This document shows, in pieces, positions 36,025 through 44,678 of a stretch of 64,000 bases of DNA. The translations under genes were made by a program, and so were the position numbers. The stretch covers positions 62,001 through 126,000 of the forward strand of contig JAGLOP010000006.1 of assembly GCA_023138835.1 (NCBI GenBank), in the 5' to 3' direction. The DNA is from Arcobacteraceae bacterium (GTDB lineage Bacteria > Campylobacterota > Campylobacteria > Campylobacterales > Arcobacteraceae). Positions within the stretch are counted from its first letter, which is position 1. Each line of letters starts with the position of its first letter. The notes beneath the pieces are model-generated. The model was not told the origin of the DNA and made no database searches. It saw only the letters and a list, made by a program, of their open reading frames with translations.

Positions 36025-36519
36025 TTATAAACATCTTAGGTATGTTGGACCATTATGCTCAAACATATCTTTTATATCTTGCTTTAAAGTTTCTCTGACA
36101 GGAGAAAAGATTTTAATATTTTTAAAAATTTCAATCATTTTTACATCATCTTCATCCATACAATGACTACGACCTAGTTGCTCAAAATAATTATCTGCAC
36201 CAACACCAATTAATTTTACATCAAGTTTATGTTCATTTAAATCATATCGTATTTGTTCATAAGCTCTCATTACTAAAAAAGGCACTTGTGAATAAACAAT
36301 TGGCTTAAGCCCTGCAAGATACATACCAGCACTCATACTAATAGTTGCTTGTTCACAAATACCTGTATTAAAAGTTCTATCTTTATGATTACCAAAAAAA
36401 TCATCTAAAACTGAAAAACCCATATCTCCTACAAGCAAACACATCTTTTCATCATCTTTAAAATATTGATACACTTCTGCCATAACTTCTTGTTTTGTAG
36501 CTAAATTATTCATCACCAC
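36025..36519 (-). CDS. Short transketolase C-section subunit (PYR domain only)
   Basis: The 164 aa protein resembles the pyrimidine-binding domain of transketolase. The Glu that activates thiamine diphosphate is probably in NTGICEQATISMSAGMYLAG. Normal C-section subunits are about 310 aa and include a third C-terminal domain, which is missing here. It overlaps the N-section gene by 14 bp, and together they would form a split ThDP enzyme. The pair likely builds or breaks a ketose (for example sedoheptulose-type) for the glycan. Confidence 0.75.
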   Translation of the reverse strand: MVMNNLATKQEVMAEVYQYFKDDEKMCLLVGDMGFSVLDDFFGNHKDRTFNTGICEQATISMSAGMYLAGLKPIVYSQVPFLVMRAYEQIRYDLNEHKLDVKLIGVGADNYFEQLGRSHCMDEDDVKMIEIFKNIKIFSPVRETLKQDIKDMFEHNGPTYLRCL

Positions 36520-37297
36520 AACCTAATATATAACCATCCTGTGTTGGACATCTAAAATGATGTGCAATAGAATTTTCAAATAATTCTATACCTTTTCCTT
36601 TTATTGTATCGCAAACTATTATAGATAAACTATCATTCTTAAAATTAAAGAATTTATCCATAGTAGTTTTTAATATATTTTCATCATGTCCATCAATTCT
36701 ACTAAAATTATTGGTATAAGCATTTAAAACTTTTGATAATTTATCATTATCAAGTCCTACATTTTTAACTTTGTCCATAGCCTGAAGTCCATTTGCATCT
36801 ACTATTAAAAGAAGATTATCAAGTTTAAATCTAACAGCAAGAGCCAAAGCTTCAAAATTACTTCCCTCTTGCATCTCCCCGTCACCAACCATACACACTA
36901 CTTTTTTATTTGTTCCTTGCATTTTGAAAGCTTGTGCCATGCCAACTGCTATTGGTAATCCATGCCCTAAAGAACCTGTAGATGCCTCTATCATATAATC
37001 TAAATTTTGAGTTAGGCAACCTTTTATGGTAGCGCCATTATAAAACTTATCCAACTCCTCTTTTGGTAATAGTCCAAGTTGGTTTAATATTATATAATAA
37101 GCATAAGCGCCATGTCCTTTACTTAATATAAACCTATCTCTACTTTCATCTTTAGGATTATTTTTATTATAAGTTAAAAAATCTCTAAATAAAACTGTTA
37201 AAATCTCTACACAAGATAAAGAGGGGGCAAGATGTCCTGCTCCTGTTTTACAAGATAATTCTATAGTTTTTTTTCGTATATCATCACTATTTAGCAT
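36506..37297 (-). CDS. Transketolase N-section subunit (ThDP-binding PP domain)
   Basis: The 263 aa protein contains the thiamine diphosphate/Mg motif GDGEMQEGSNFEALALAVRF ending in DAN, plus SKGHGAYAYYIILNQLG and GSLGHGLPIAVGMAQAFKM, all typical of transketolase N-sections. It is stand-alone and paired with the PYR-only subunit downstream. An A8 run lies near its 5' end. Housekeeping transketolase is usually a single ~650 aa chain, so this pair is likely specialised for the island. Confidence 0.85.
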   Translation of the reverse strand: MLNSDDIRKKTIELSCKTGAGHLAPSLSCVEILTVLFRDFLTYNKNNPKDESRDRFILSKGHGAYAYYIILNQLGLLPKEELDKFYNGATIKGCLTQNLDYMIEASTGSLGHGLPIAVGMAQAFKMQGTNKKVVCMVGDGEMQEGSNFEALALAVRFKLDNLLLIVDANGLQAMDKVKNVGLDNDKLSKVLNAYTNNFSRIDGHDENILKTTMDKFFNFKNDSLSIIVCDTIKGKGIELFENSIAHHFRCPTQDGYILGCGDE

Positions 37298-38287
37298 CTA
37301 TTTATCTCCTAAACACTCAAACCAATCTTTGGTAGCATCTTCAATACTAGTTTCATCCCATACAGGTGCATCTCTCCACTGTTCAATATTATCAAGCATA
37401 ATCTTTACACCATCTTCAAAGCTAACCTTTGGTTTCCAACCTAAAACTCTTTTTATTTTAGAAATATCAGCATAAGTACAGTCAGGCTCACCAGGTCTTT
37501 TCGGAATATAAAGTTTTTTTCCACCAAGTAGTTCAACTAAATAGTTTATACTGTAAGTGTTATCACTTCCTACATTAAAAATCTCTTGAGTTATATCACT
37601 TTGACTAGCAAGATAACAAGCATCAACTATATCAGTCACATAAGTAAAATCTCTTGTTTGTTCCCCATCTCCAACAATCGTTAAAGGCTTATTATTAAGC
37701 AATTGTGCTAAAAATACACCAAATACAGCCCCATAAGTTCCGCTAGTTCGATGTCGTATCCCATATACATTAAAAAATCTCATAGAAACTACTGGCATAT
37801 CATAAAGCTGACCCCAGTGCACCACATACTGTTCCCCTACTGTTTTAGTATGTGCATAAGGATATTCAGGTGCAATTGCACTAGTTTCTAGTGTTGGATA
37901 AATATCTGGTATTCCATAACAACTACTTGAAGCTGCATATACAAACTTTTTAAGATTTTTTGATTTTTTAGCTGCTTCTAAAACTCTTATAGTTCCATCT
38001 ACATTTGCTCTATGATACTTTATAGGATTATTAATAGAGGGAACTATATCAGCAAGTGCGGCATAATGAAATATATAATCTACATTTTCAAAATATTCAT
38101 CCAAGTTTACTTCATAATCACCAATATCAGCATTGATAAATTTTATTTTACCCTTATGATGTTCAATATTATTAAGTCGTCCATTTGCAAGATTATCTAT
38201 AACAATAACTTCATAGTTTTCTTTAACTAACAAATCAACCATATGAGAACCAATAAACCCAGCTCCCCCTGTTACTATTGCTTTCAT
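37298..38287 (-). CDS. NAD-dependent nucleotide-sugar epimerase/dehydratase
   Basis: Extended SDR enzyme of 329 aa with TGGAGFIGSHMVDLL, an SSSCYG catalytic serine region and YAHTK (YxxxK). A GalE/WbpP-like C4 epimerase or a dehydratase would fit; the substrate cannot be read from sequence alone. It abuts the transketolase N-section start exactly (stop and start adjacent). It may act on the sugar nucleotide produced by the HldE-like and HddC-like enzymes. Confidence 0.85.
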   Translation of the reverse strand: MKAIVTGGAGFIGSHMVDLLVKENYEVIVIDNLANGRLNNIEHHKGKIKFINADIGDYEVNLDEYFENVDYIFHYAALADIVPSINNPIKYHRANVDGTIRVLEAAKKSKNLKKFVYAASSSCYGIPDIYPTLETSAIAPEYPYAHTKTVGEQYVVHWGQLYDMPVVSMRFFNVYGIRHRTSGTYGAVFGVFLAQLLNNKPLTIVGDGEQTRDFTYVTDIVDACYLASQSDITQEIFNVGSDNTYSINYLVELLGGKKLYIPKRPGEPDCTYADISKIKRVLGWKPKVSFEDGVKIMLDNIEQWRDAPVWDETSIEDATKDWFECLGDK

Positions 38288-38296
38288 ACTATGCCT

Positions 38297-39391
38297 TTAT
38301 ATAAAATTATCATGCTCTAACGGATTTTTTAATCTAAACAGATATCGATTTACTTCATCCATTCTACAATTCACTCTACAATCATCTATATTAAGTTTAT
38401 CCATTATATATTTATAAGACTCTTTTCTCTTTTCACTTTCCCAAATCTCTTCAAAACTATTATCATATATATTTCCATAACAAAAATTATCATTTCCTAA
38501 ATATGCACTACAGCCAAATACTTTACCATCTGCTGCTATATATCCCCAAAAAAATGGAGTTGAGTAACACTTATCATAAGGTTGTTTCTTTTGAATATAT
38601 TTTTTCATAGTATTTGCTCTAAATACTACATTAAATCTTTCATCAGAGATTGTATTTAACTCTTCTTCTATATCCATCATTTTACTATAATCTATATCTT
38701 CATATTTACTTGTATCACTTGATAGATGTTGTGAATATGGTTTAATTACAAGATAATCAACTCCAATATCTTTACATTTTTTAGCTAATATAATTGCTTC
38801 ATTTTTATTTTCAGGAAGAAGAAGCATTTGTACCCCAATAGTACATTTAAGATTATTCTTTCTTTTATACTCAAGTGCAAATTCTAAATTTAATATAACT
38901 CTATCAAAATCCATCTCGTTTGTTTGATGAATAGAAGCATAAGTTTTTGCCGTTCCTGCATTTAAACTTACTTTAATCCACGAACAATGTTCTATATATT
39001 TTTGAACTGCTTTTTTATTTAATGGTACAAAATTAGTTGTAAGCGAAGTATCAATACCTACTTGTGTACAATGTTCAACTATTAAATCTAAGTCTTTAAA
39101 CAAAAGAGGTTCACCTTCTCCTGCAAACATTACACTTTTCACACCATGTTCTGCCATATTTGTTAATGTATTTTTTAATATATTAAAATCTAACCCAATA
39201 TTTTCATATCCCATATAATCTAATGCACAAAATGTACATCTATGATTACATCCACCATAAGGAGATATCTCTACATATATAGGATAAATTTTTTTTAATT
39301 TATCCCAATTAGCTTTAGCTTCATACCACTTTGCAATTCTTATTGGATGAAAATTTAATTTATGACTATCTATAGCATATTTATCACTCAT
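38297..39391 (-). CDS. Radical SAM/SPASM-type enzyme B
   Basis: The 364 aa protein has a CX3CX2C cluster motif (SPYGGCNHRCTFCALDY), FAGEGEP as the SAM-binding GGE-like motif, and a C-terminal SPASM-like cysteine set (KCYSTPF, FGCSAYLG, DDCRVNC). The HPIRIAKWYEA start and the EHDNFI tail are shared with enzymes A and C. It overlaps the pyruvate-kinase-like gene by eight bases. Function unknown. Confidence 0.8.
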   Translation of the reverse strand: MSDKYAIDSHKLNFHPIRIAKWYEAKANWDKLKKIYPIYVEISPYGGCNHRCTFCALDYMGYENIGLDFNILKNTLTNMAEHGVKSVMFAGEGEPLLFKDLDLIVEHCTQVGIDTSLTTNFVPLNKKAVQKYIEHCSWIKVSLNAGTAKTYASIHQTNEMDFDRVILNLEFALEYKRKNNLKCTIGVQMLLLPENKNEAIILAKKCKDIGVDYLVIKPYSQHLSSDTSKYEDIDYSKMMDIEEELNTISDERFNVVFRANTMKKYIQKKQPYDKCYSTPFFWGYIAADGKVFGCSAYLGNDNFCYGNIYDNSFEEIWESEKRKESYKYIMDKLNIDDCRVNCRMDEVNRYLFRLKNPLEHDNFI

Positions 39392-40358
39392 ATATTATCC
39401 TGCTATTTTCTACTTTTATCTCTTGCATTAAATCAGTAATAACATCCAAACATTCTTTTGGATACTTACCAACTGCCGTTTCTTCTGACATTTGAACACC
39501 ATAAATACCACTTTTTAAAGTATTGTACATATCAATTACTTCAGGTATAATTGGTATTGGATTTTGTTCCATTGATTTTAGGAACTGTGTTGCTAAAAAT
39601 ACTTTTTTATTATAAAAAATAGCCTTTTCTATAATATAATTTTGAAAAGATGGTACCTTAGTAAGTCCTATTTCTGTAGATAAATCTCCTCTATCAATTA
39701 GAATATATTCAACCTCATCTAATATTTCATGAAGATTATTAACTGCACTTAGAGTTTCAACTTTTGAGATGATTGTACTATTTTTTATAAGCTGTTTAGC
39801 TTCTTGTATATCTTTAGCATTTCTTACAAAAGAAAGTCCTACAAAATCTAAGCTATATTTGTTTGCTAATTTTATCAATTCTTTATCTTTATCAAATAAA
39901 AATGGTATATTCTGATGTATACCTCTTACATGCATACCTTTATTATTTAAAAGTCTTCCCGTAGAATGTGATAAAAATGTAATACATGATAATTCAAAAT
40001 TTATATTCTTAACTACAAACCTAAATATAGAATCATTTGCCCAAACTTCATCACCAATTCTTATATGCTTGAAAAACTCTTTATAGTTCATTTGATTAAA
40101 GTATATGTTAAATTCTTCACCATCTTTTATATCAATAAAACCATCCTTAAGATTTGCTGTTCTTACTTTATTTCCAGGTAAATCCATTAAAATATTTGCG
40201 TTTTTAACTTGAGATTGTATCTCTAAAATATATTTTTCTATTGTCTCTATTGTTCCGTGTGCACCATTGATTCTATAAATATTTCTTTCGTTATGAACTT
40301 CATTTAATGGAGTAGTATGCAATAATGATGGTCCTACTGTTGCAATTATTCTTTTCAT
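39384..40358 (-). CDS. Pyruvate-kinase-like protein lacking the C-terminal domain
   Basis: The 324 aa protein follows the pyruvate kinase barrel from end to end: IATVGPS, DLPGNKVRT, FVGLSFVRN, IISKVET, IDRGDLSTEIG, ATQFLKSM and EETAVGKYP. It lacks the ~120 residue allosteric C-domain, and the usual RxNFSHG is RINGAHG. It is coupled to ATP sulfurylase two bases downstream in the same run. It could regenerate ATP from PEP during sulfate activation or act on another phosphorylated substrate. Both are inference. Confidence 0.75.
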   Translation of the reverse strand: MKRIIATVGPSLLHTTPLNEVHNERNIYRINGAHGTIETIEKYILEIQSQVKNANILMDLPGNKVRTANLKDGFIDIKDGEEFNIYFNQMNYKEFFKHIRIGDEVWANDSIFRFVVKNINFELSCITFLSHSTGRLLNNKGMHVRGIHQNIPFLFDKDKELIKLANKYSLDFVGLSFVRNAKDIQEAKQLIKNSTIISKVETLSAVNNLHEILDEVEYILIDRGDLSTEIGLTKVPSFQNYIIEKAIFYNKKVFLATQFLKSMEQNPIPIIPEVIDMYNTLKSGIYGVQMSEETAVGKYPKECLDVITDLMQEIKVENSRIIYE

Positions 40359-40360
40359 TT

Positions 40361-41431
40361 TTATCCTTTAATAAACTTATCATCTTTTAATTTTATAATA
40401 CTATCAGCTACTTCTGGTCTCATAAAAACTTCATTTGGTCTTTGACCTTGTGCTAACATCGATCGTATTTGTGTTCCACTGATCTTTTGTATGTATTCTA
40501 TACTATGATTACAAGTTTTATCAGAAACTATCTGTGAACATTTTGTGCAAAAATATGGCTCACTTAACAACAATAATTCTATACCAATATCATAATTGGA
40601 TATAATCTTTCTAGCTAATTCTTGAGCTTCGTATTTACCATAAAAGTCACCAACACCAGCATGATCTCTTCCCATTATAAAATGTGTACAACCTAAATTT
40701 CTTCTAATAATAGCATGAAATATTGCCTCTTTTGGTCCTGCGTATCTCATGGGTGTTTTTAATGTATCAAAATATATATTTAAATTTGTATAATATTCTT
40801 TAATCATTATATTATAGCCATTTACAACTGCTTCTTCACTAAAATCTCCAGCTTTTTTCCAACCAACCAATGGATTGATAAATAATGCATCACATACTTC
40901 AAGTGCCACTCGCTGAAGATGTTCATGAGCTTTATGTATTGGATTTCTTGTCTGAAAGCCTGCTATTGTATTCCAATTTTTACTTTTAAAATATGCTTTA
41001 GTATCTTTTGGATCTAAACTATTGTTTAAAATATTTTCATCTATAATAACAATCTTACCGCCAACTCTATATTTATCTCTTTTTAATTCTTTTGCAACAC
41101 CTGGATGATTTTCATCATCAGTACCAAAAATTTTAAGTATATCCTCTTGAATATTTACAATATAACAATCATCAATTTCCATATATCCAATAGTATTATG
41201 ATTATAAGATAAATCTAAAGTAGTTGCTTCCACTACTTGCATATAAGTATGATAATCTAAGTCTAAACTAATAGGGATAGTCCAAACTTCACCATTGTTT
41301 AATAACATTTTATTAACAACACTATGATAGTCAGATGAATTCATAAAACCACTTAATGGGTAAAATAAACCTGTTGCAATATTTATACAATCTTGCAATA
41401 ATTCTTCATTTAACTCATAATTAATTTTCAT
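40361..41431 (-). CDS. sat: ATP sulfurylase (sulfate adenylyltransferase)
   Basis: Sat converts sulfate and ATP to adenosine 5'-phosphosulfate (APS) and pyrophosphate. The 356 aa protein has the core motifs QTRNPIHKAHEHLQ (with HxxH), RYAGPKEAIFHAIIRRN and MGRDHAGVGDFYG, and ends with ISGTQIRSMLAQGQRP. It is the single-chain Sat type rather than CysDN. It overlaps the APS kinase gene by 11 bp, so the two would supply PAPS for sulfotransferases in this run rather than for general cysteine synthesis. Confidence 0.92.
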   Translation of the reverse strand: MKINYELNEELLQDCINIATGLFYPLSGFMNSSDYHSVVNKMLLNNGEVWTIPISLDLDYHTYMQVVEATTLDLSYNHNTIGYMEIDDCYIVNIQEDILKIFGTDDENHPGVAKELKRDKYRVGGKIVIIDENILNNSLDPKDTKAYFKSKNWNTIAGFQTRNPIHKAHEHLQRVALEVCDALFINPLVGWKKAGDFSEEAVVNGYNIMIKEYYTNLNIYFDTLKTPMRYAGPKEAIFHAIIRRNLGCTHFIMGRDHAGVGDFYGKYEAQELARKIISNYDIGIELLLLSEPYFCTKCSQIVSDKTCNHSIEYIQKISGTQIRSMLAQGQRPNEVFMRPEVADSIIKLKDDKFIKG

Positions 41432-41909
41432 CTAAACTACTTACATATTCTACAATCATTTTCAAACTATCCTTTATATCTATTTTAGAAGTATCAATTA
41501 TTAAGTTTGAATTTGTAGGTTCATCAAATTCTAAATCAACTCCAATCACATTTACACTATTATAAACTTCATTCTTATTAGTTATATCTTGTAAATCTTT
41601 TTTCAAATAAACCTCTATATAAGTATCAAACTTTTTTTTAGAAAAATTTCGCAAATCTTGATATGGAGATATATTACATACAATTGGTATGATATCATTT
41701 TGCTCCAATAAATATGTACTAAGCATTATTCTTTTAATATTTGCTATTCTATCTTCTTTTTTATACCCTAAATCATTATCATAAAAATCTCTAACCAAAT
41801 CACCATCTATAATACAACTTTTAACATTTTTATTGTCAAAATGTTCTTTTAACGCATTGCCAAGAGTAGTTTTCCCAGCTCCACTGATTCCAAGTAACCA
41901 AATTACCAT
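41421..41909 (-). CDS. cysC: APS kinase
   Basis: The 162 aa P-loop kinase (WLLGISGAGKTTLGNAL, then IIDGDLVRDFY) resembles adenylylsulfate kinase, which phosphorylates APS to PAPS. It keeps the NISPYQDLR stretch that corresponds to the ISPFR region of typical APS kinases. The RDPKGLY-type lid is diverged to TNKNEVYN. Coupling to sat supports the call. A second CysC-like kinase at 55.6 kb has a different signature and belongs to the phosphoramidate genes. Confidence 0.82.
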   Translation of the reverse strand: MVIWLLGISGAGKTTLGNALKEHFDNKNVKSCIIDGDLVRDFYDNDLGYKKEDRIANIKRIMLSTYLLEQNDIIPIVCNISPYQDLRNFSKKKFDTYIEVYLKKDLQDITNKNEVYNSVNVIGVDLEFDEPTNSNLIIDTSKIDIKDSLKMIVEYVSSLDEN

Positions 41910-42619
41910 ATTATGCCTTTACTAACTAATAAACTACCAGAAAATAGTAAAAATAAAGAGAATAATTTATCATAATTATAGTCTTGTATTTTATTAAAGA
42001 ATAATTTATTTATAACTAAATAAGTAGTTAATCCTATTATTATATATATATAATTGCTAAACTGATATTTAACATTCAAAAATAATATTGTAACTATTTG
42101 AAAGATTGCAAAAGTCATATATACTATTGCGGTAGTGACTCTTTTTTGATATTTATTTAATCTTGTAGTAGATATCTTAGCTGTTAATAATGCCCCTCCA
42201 AGATTTGTAATTCCATGCGTAATTCCCATACCTATATAAAATATTTTGTTGTAACTTAGTAATACTTTAAACCAAGTTTTTAATATCTTTATATAGCCCT
42301 TAATGGCAATAAATATTAAAAACAAACCTATTGGAAGATTAAGATTCACATTAATTTCAGATGCTAACAGTAAAAATAATATTATAAATGGCACTGTAAA
42401 TAAAATAATATTCTTATATAAATTAAAATCTATTTCTTTATAGTCTTTGGTTATTTGTAAAAAATTTATTGCTACAGAAATAGGAAGTAAAATAAGTAAA
42501 GTTTCTAAAAATGGATAATTTACCAATAAAAGCATTGGTGTACCAAAAAGAATAACACCAACGCCAAATAAAGATTGAATAGCTGAAGTTACAATAACTA
42601 CAAGTATAATTATTTCCAT
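41903..42619 (-). CDS. TauE/SafE-family membrane permease
   Basis: The 238 aa protein has about seven or eight hydrophobic segments and the TauE/SafE look: VTSAIQSLFGVGVILFGTPML at the start and THGITNLGGALLTAKIS in the middle. Family members move sulfite, sulfoacetate or other organosulfur anions. Overlap with cysC by seven bases and proximity to sat suggest transport of an inorganic or organic sulfur compound linked to sulfate activation. Direction and substrate are unknown. Confidence 0.78.
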   Translation of the reverse strand: MEIIILVVIVTSAIQSLFGVGVILFGTPMLLLVNYPFLETLLILLPISVAINFLQITKDYKEIDFNLYKNIILFTVPFIILFLLLASEINVNLNLPIGLFLIFIAIKGYIKILKTWFKVLLSYNKIFYIGMGITHGITNLGGALLTAKISTTRLNKYQKRVTTAIVYMTFAIFQIVTILFLNVKYQFSNYIYIIIGLTTYLVINKLFFNKIQDYNYDKLFSLFLLFSGSLLVSKGIIW

Positions 42620-42661
42620 AATTCTTTACATTTCCTTTTCTTTATATTCTAAATAGATAAA

Positions 42662-43768
42662 CTATATACTTATCTTATAAAAGTTATTTATTGTATTACA
42701 AATATATTCTACTTCTTTCGTTGTAATATTTGATATAGGCAATGTTAAAATATTTAATGATAATTTTTCCGTATTTTTTAAATTATAATACTTATCTTTA
42801 TATGGTTTCTGTTGATGAATTAAAATAGGATAATGAATTTTAGCTTCAATACCATGCTCTAATAAATACTGTTGTAATTTATCTCTATTTGTAACTTTAA
42901 TTATATATGTATGGTATGTATGATACACATCGCTAGGAACATCAATTAATTTCACCTCTTTTATACTTTTTAATAATTGACTATAAAGATTTGCCGTTTT
43001 TATTCTCTTTCCCAACAAAGAATCTAATATTGTCAATCTATAACTTAAAACTACTGCATTTAAACTATTAAGTCTTGAAACTCTACCTATAATATTTTGC
43101 CTATCTCTATCAATTAAGCCATGATTCCTCACTTGCTTTAAATATATAGAAATATCTTTATCATCAGTAGTAACAATCCCTCCATCTGTGATTCCTGATA
43201 AGTTTTTTGTTGGATGAAGTGAGAAACAACCTATTTTCCCAAAAGTCCCTGTTTTTTTACCTTTATATACAGAGCCTACACTTTGTGCAGCATCTTCTAT
43301 TATATCTATATTATATTCTTTAGCAATAGAATTAATTTCATCCATTTCACAAACAAGGCCCATTAAATGAACCGGAATAATGGCTTTAGTTTTTTTTGTT
43401 ATTACAGCTCTTAATTTTAAAGAATCCATTAACAAATTATCATTAATATCTACAAAAATAGGTGTCGCACCAACATATTCAATAGCATTTGCAGTAGCTA
43501 TAAAACTATTTGATACTGTTATTACCTCATCACCTTGACCTATTCCCAAACTTTTTAATGCAAAAATAAGGGCATCCGTTCCTGAATTTAATGCAATAGC
43601 ATATTTGCTACCACAATACTTGGCAAAGTTTGCTTCAAATTCTTCAACTTGCTTTGCATAAACAAATTGTCCACTTAAAAACAACTCTTTTAACCTTGGT
43701 GAAATTTCCTCTTCATATTCTTCTTCACTTATACCTAAATTTACATAATCAATCATGTTTATTCCCAA
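42662..43768 (-). CDS. DegT/DnrJ/EryC1-family sugar aminotransferase
   Basis: PLP enzyme of 368 aa with ALNSGTDALIFALKSLGIG, EDAAQSVGSVYKGKKTGTFG and the Schiff-base lysine region FSLHPTKNLSGITDGG. Family members transaminate keto-sugars bound to nucleotides. ATG options are 43768 and 43756; the first overlaps the sulfotransferase by 20 bp. It is distinct from LegC and would place an amino group on a second sugar, perhaps a 3- or 4-keto sugar made by the epimerase/dehydratase at 37.3 kb. Confidence 0.85.
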   Translation of the reverse strand: MGINMIDYVNLGISEEEYEEEISPRLKELFLSGQFVYAKQVEEFEANFAKYCGSKYAIALNSGTDALIFALKSLGIGQGDEVITVSNSFIATANAIEYVGATPIFVDINDNLLMDSLKLRAVITKKTKAIIPVHLMGLVCEMDEINSIAKEYNIDIIEDAAQSVGSVYKGKKTGTFGKIGCFSLHPTKNLSGITDGGIVTTDDKDISIYLKQVRNHGLIDRDRQNIIGRVSRLNSLNAVVLSYRLTILDSLLGKRIKTANLYSQLLKSIKEVKLIDVPSDVYHTYHTYIIKVTNRDKLQQYLLEHGIEAKIHYPILIHQQKPYKDKYYNLKNTEKLSLNILTLPISNITTKEVEYICNTINNFYKISI

Positions 43769-44666
43769 AATATTTTTTATAATACAAATCCAATTCTTCT
43801 TTATATTCAGATTTAATTAAATCTGAACTATTTCTATATGAAAGTTGTGGCAAATGCTTTTTTTTAAAATTTAAATTTATATTATCTTTTTTTACAAAAG
43901 TATGAAATTTTTCTACAACACTAAAACTATCTGTATAAATATCCTCATAATCTATATGCAAAGTTTGTTCTTCTTCAAAATTATTTACAATAGCATCTAT
44001 TTCATTTTGAATGGATTTTACTTGAAAAACAATTTGTTCTATTGGATTCTTGATTTTTAAAACTTCTTCAATATTTTTAGGAGGATGTCCATAAAATATA
44101 TCTATATTACCACTCTTACTTAACCGTGCATTGATAATAGAATTACATATAAAATACAAATCTCTTGTCATATTAATAATTTTTATATTTGGTAAACTTT
44201 TTTTAATTTTTATTAAATTTGATAAAGCAAATACATTATCTATAATTAGAGGTAATTCTTTTGTATTTGCAATAGATATTAAATTTTGTTTTAAGAAATC
44301 AAAGTTATTCATATTAGTATAATGTTTATCACCCTTTAAATCCAACATATCTTTCCAAAACCAACCCCATTCATGTGGTTCATTTATACCATCTGTATTA
44401 CCATATTGAGATAAAAAACTACTCTTATAATTTTTATCTATAAAAGATTTTTCCAACTCTATACCAAAAAGTGGTGCTTTATAAAATTTTGCTAAAAAAT
44501 TACTTATATAACCAACTTCTAAATTACTCGTAAGTAGTTGTTGCAATAATGCTGAAGCACCTCTTGGTTGGGCAATAATAAAATAAATAGGATAAGACTC
44601 TTTTGTAAATTTAGAAAGTAATTTTTTATTTTCATTATATAAAGTTTCATTTAATAAATTCAACAC
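43749..44666 (-). CDS. Sulfotransferase-family protein
   Basis: The 305 aa protein has a sulfotransferase PSB-like loop near the N-terminus (IIAQPRGASALLQQLL) and a 3'-phosphate-binding-like segment (IKIINMTRDLYFICNSII) with Arg and Ser at the expected spacing. PAPS-dependent sulfotransferases transfer sulfate to hydroxyls or amines. It lies in the same run as sat and cysC, so it probably sulfates a glycan or glycolipid-linked sugar. An A8 run occurs near its C-terminus. Confidence 0.7.
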   Translation of the reverse strand: MLNLLNETLYNENKKLLSKFTKESYPIYFIIAQPRGASALLQQLLTSNLEVGYISNFLAKFYKAPLFGIELEKSFIDKNYKSSFLSQYGNTDGINEPHEWGWFWKDMLDLKGDKHYTNMNNFDFLKQNLISIANTKELPLIIDNVFALSNLIKIKKSLPNIKIINMTRDLYFICNSIINARLSKSGNIDIFYGHPPKNIEEVLKIKNPIEQIVFQVKSIQNEIDAIVNNFEEEQTLHIDYEDIYTDSFSVVEKFHTFVKKDNINLNFKKKHLPQLSYRNSSDLIKSEYKEELDLYYKKYFGNKHD

Positions 44667-44678
44667 GTATATAACCTC

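Noticed and set aside
37262-37275. Phase variation through homopolymer runs, such as the A8 run at the transketolase start and the one in the sulfotransferase
   Set aside because: A and T runs of this length are expected in such AT-rich DNA, and no long G or C tracts typical of Campylobacter contingency genes were seen.
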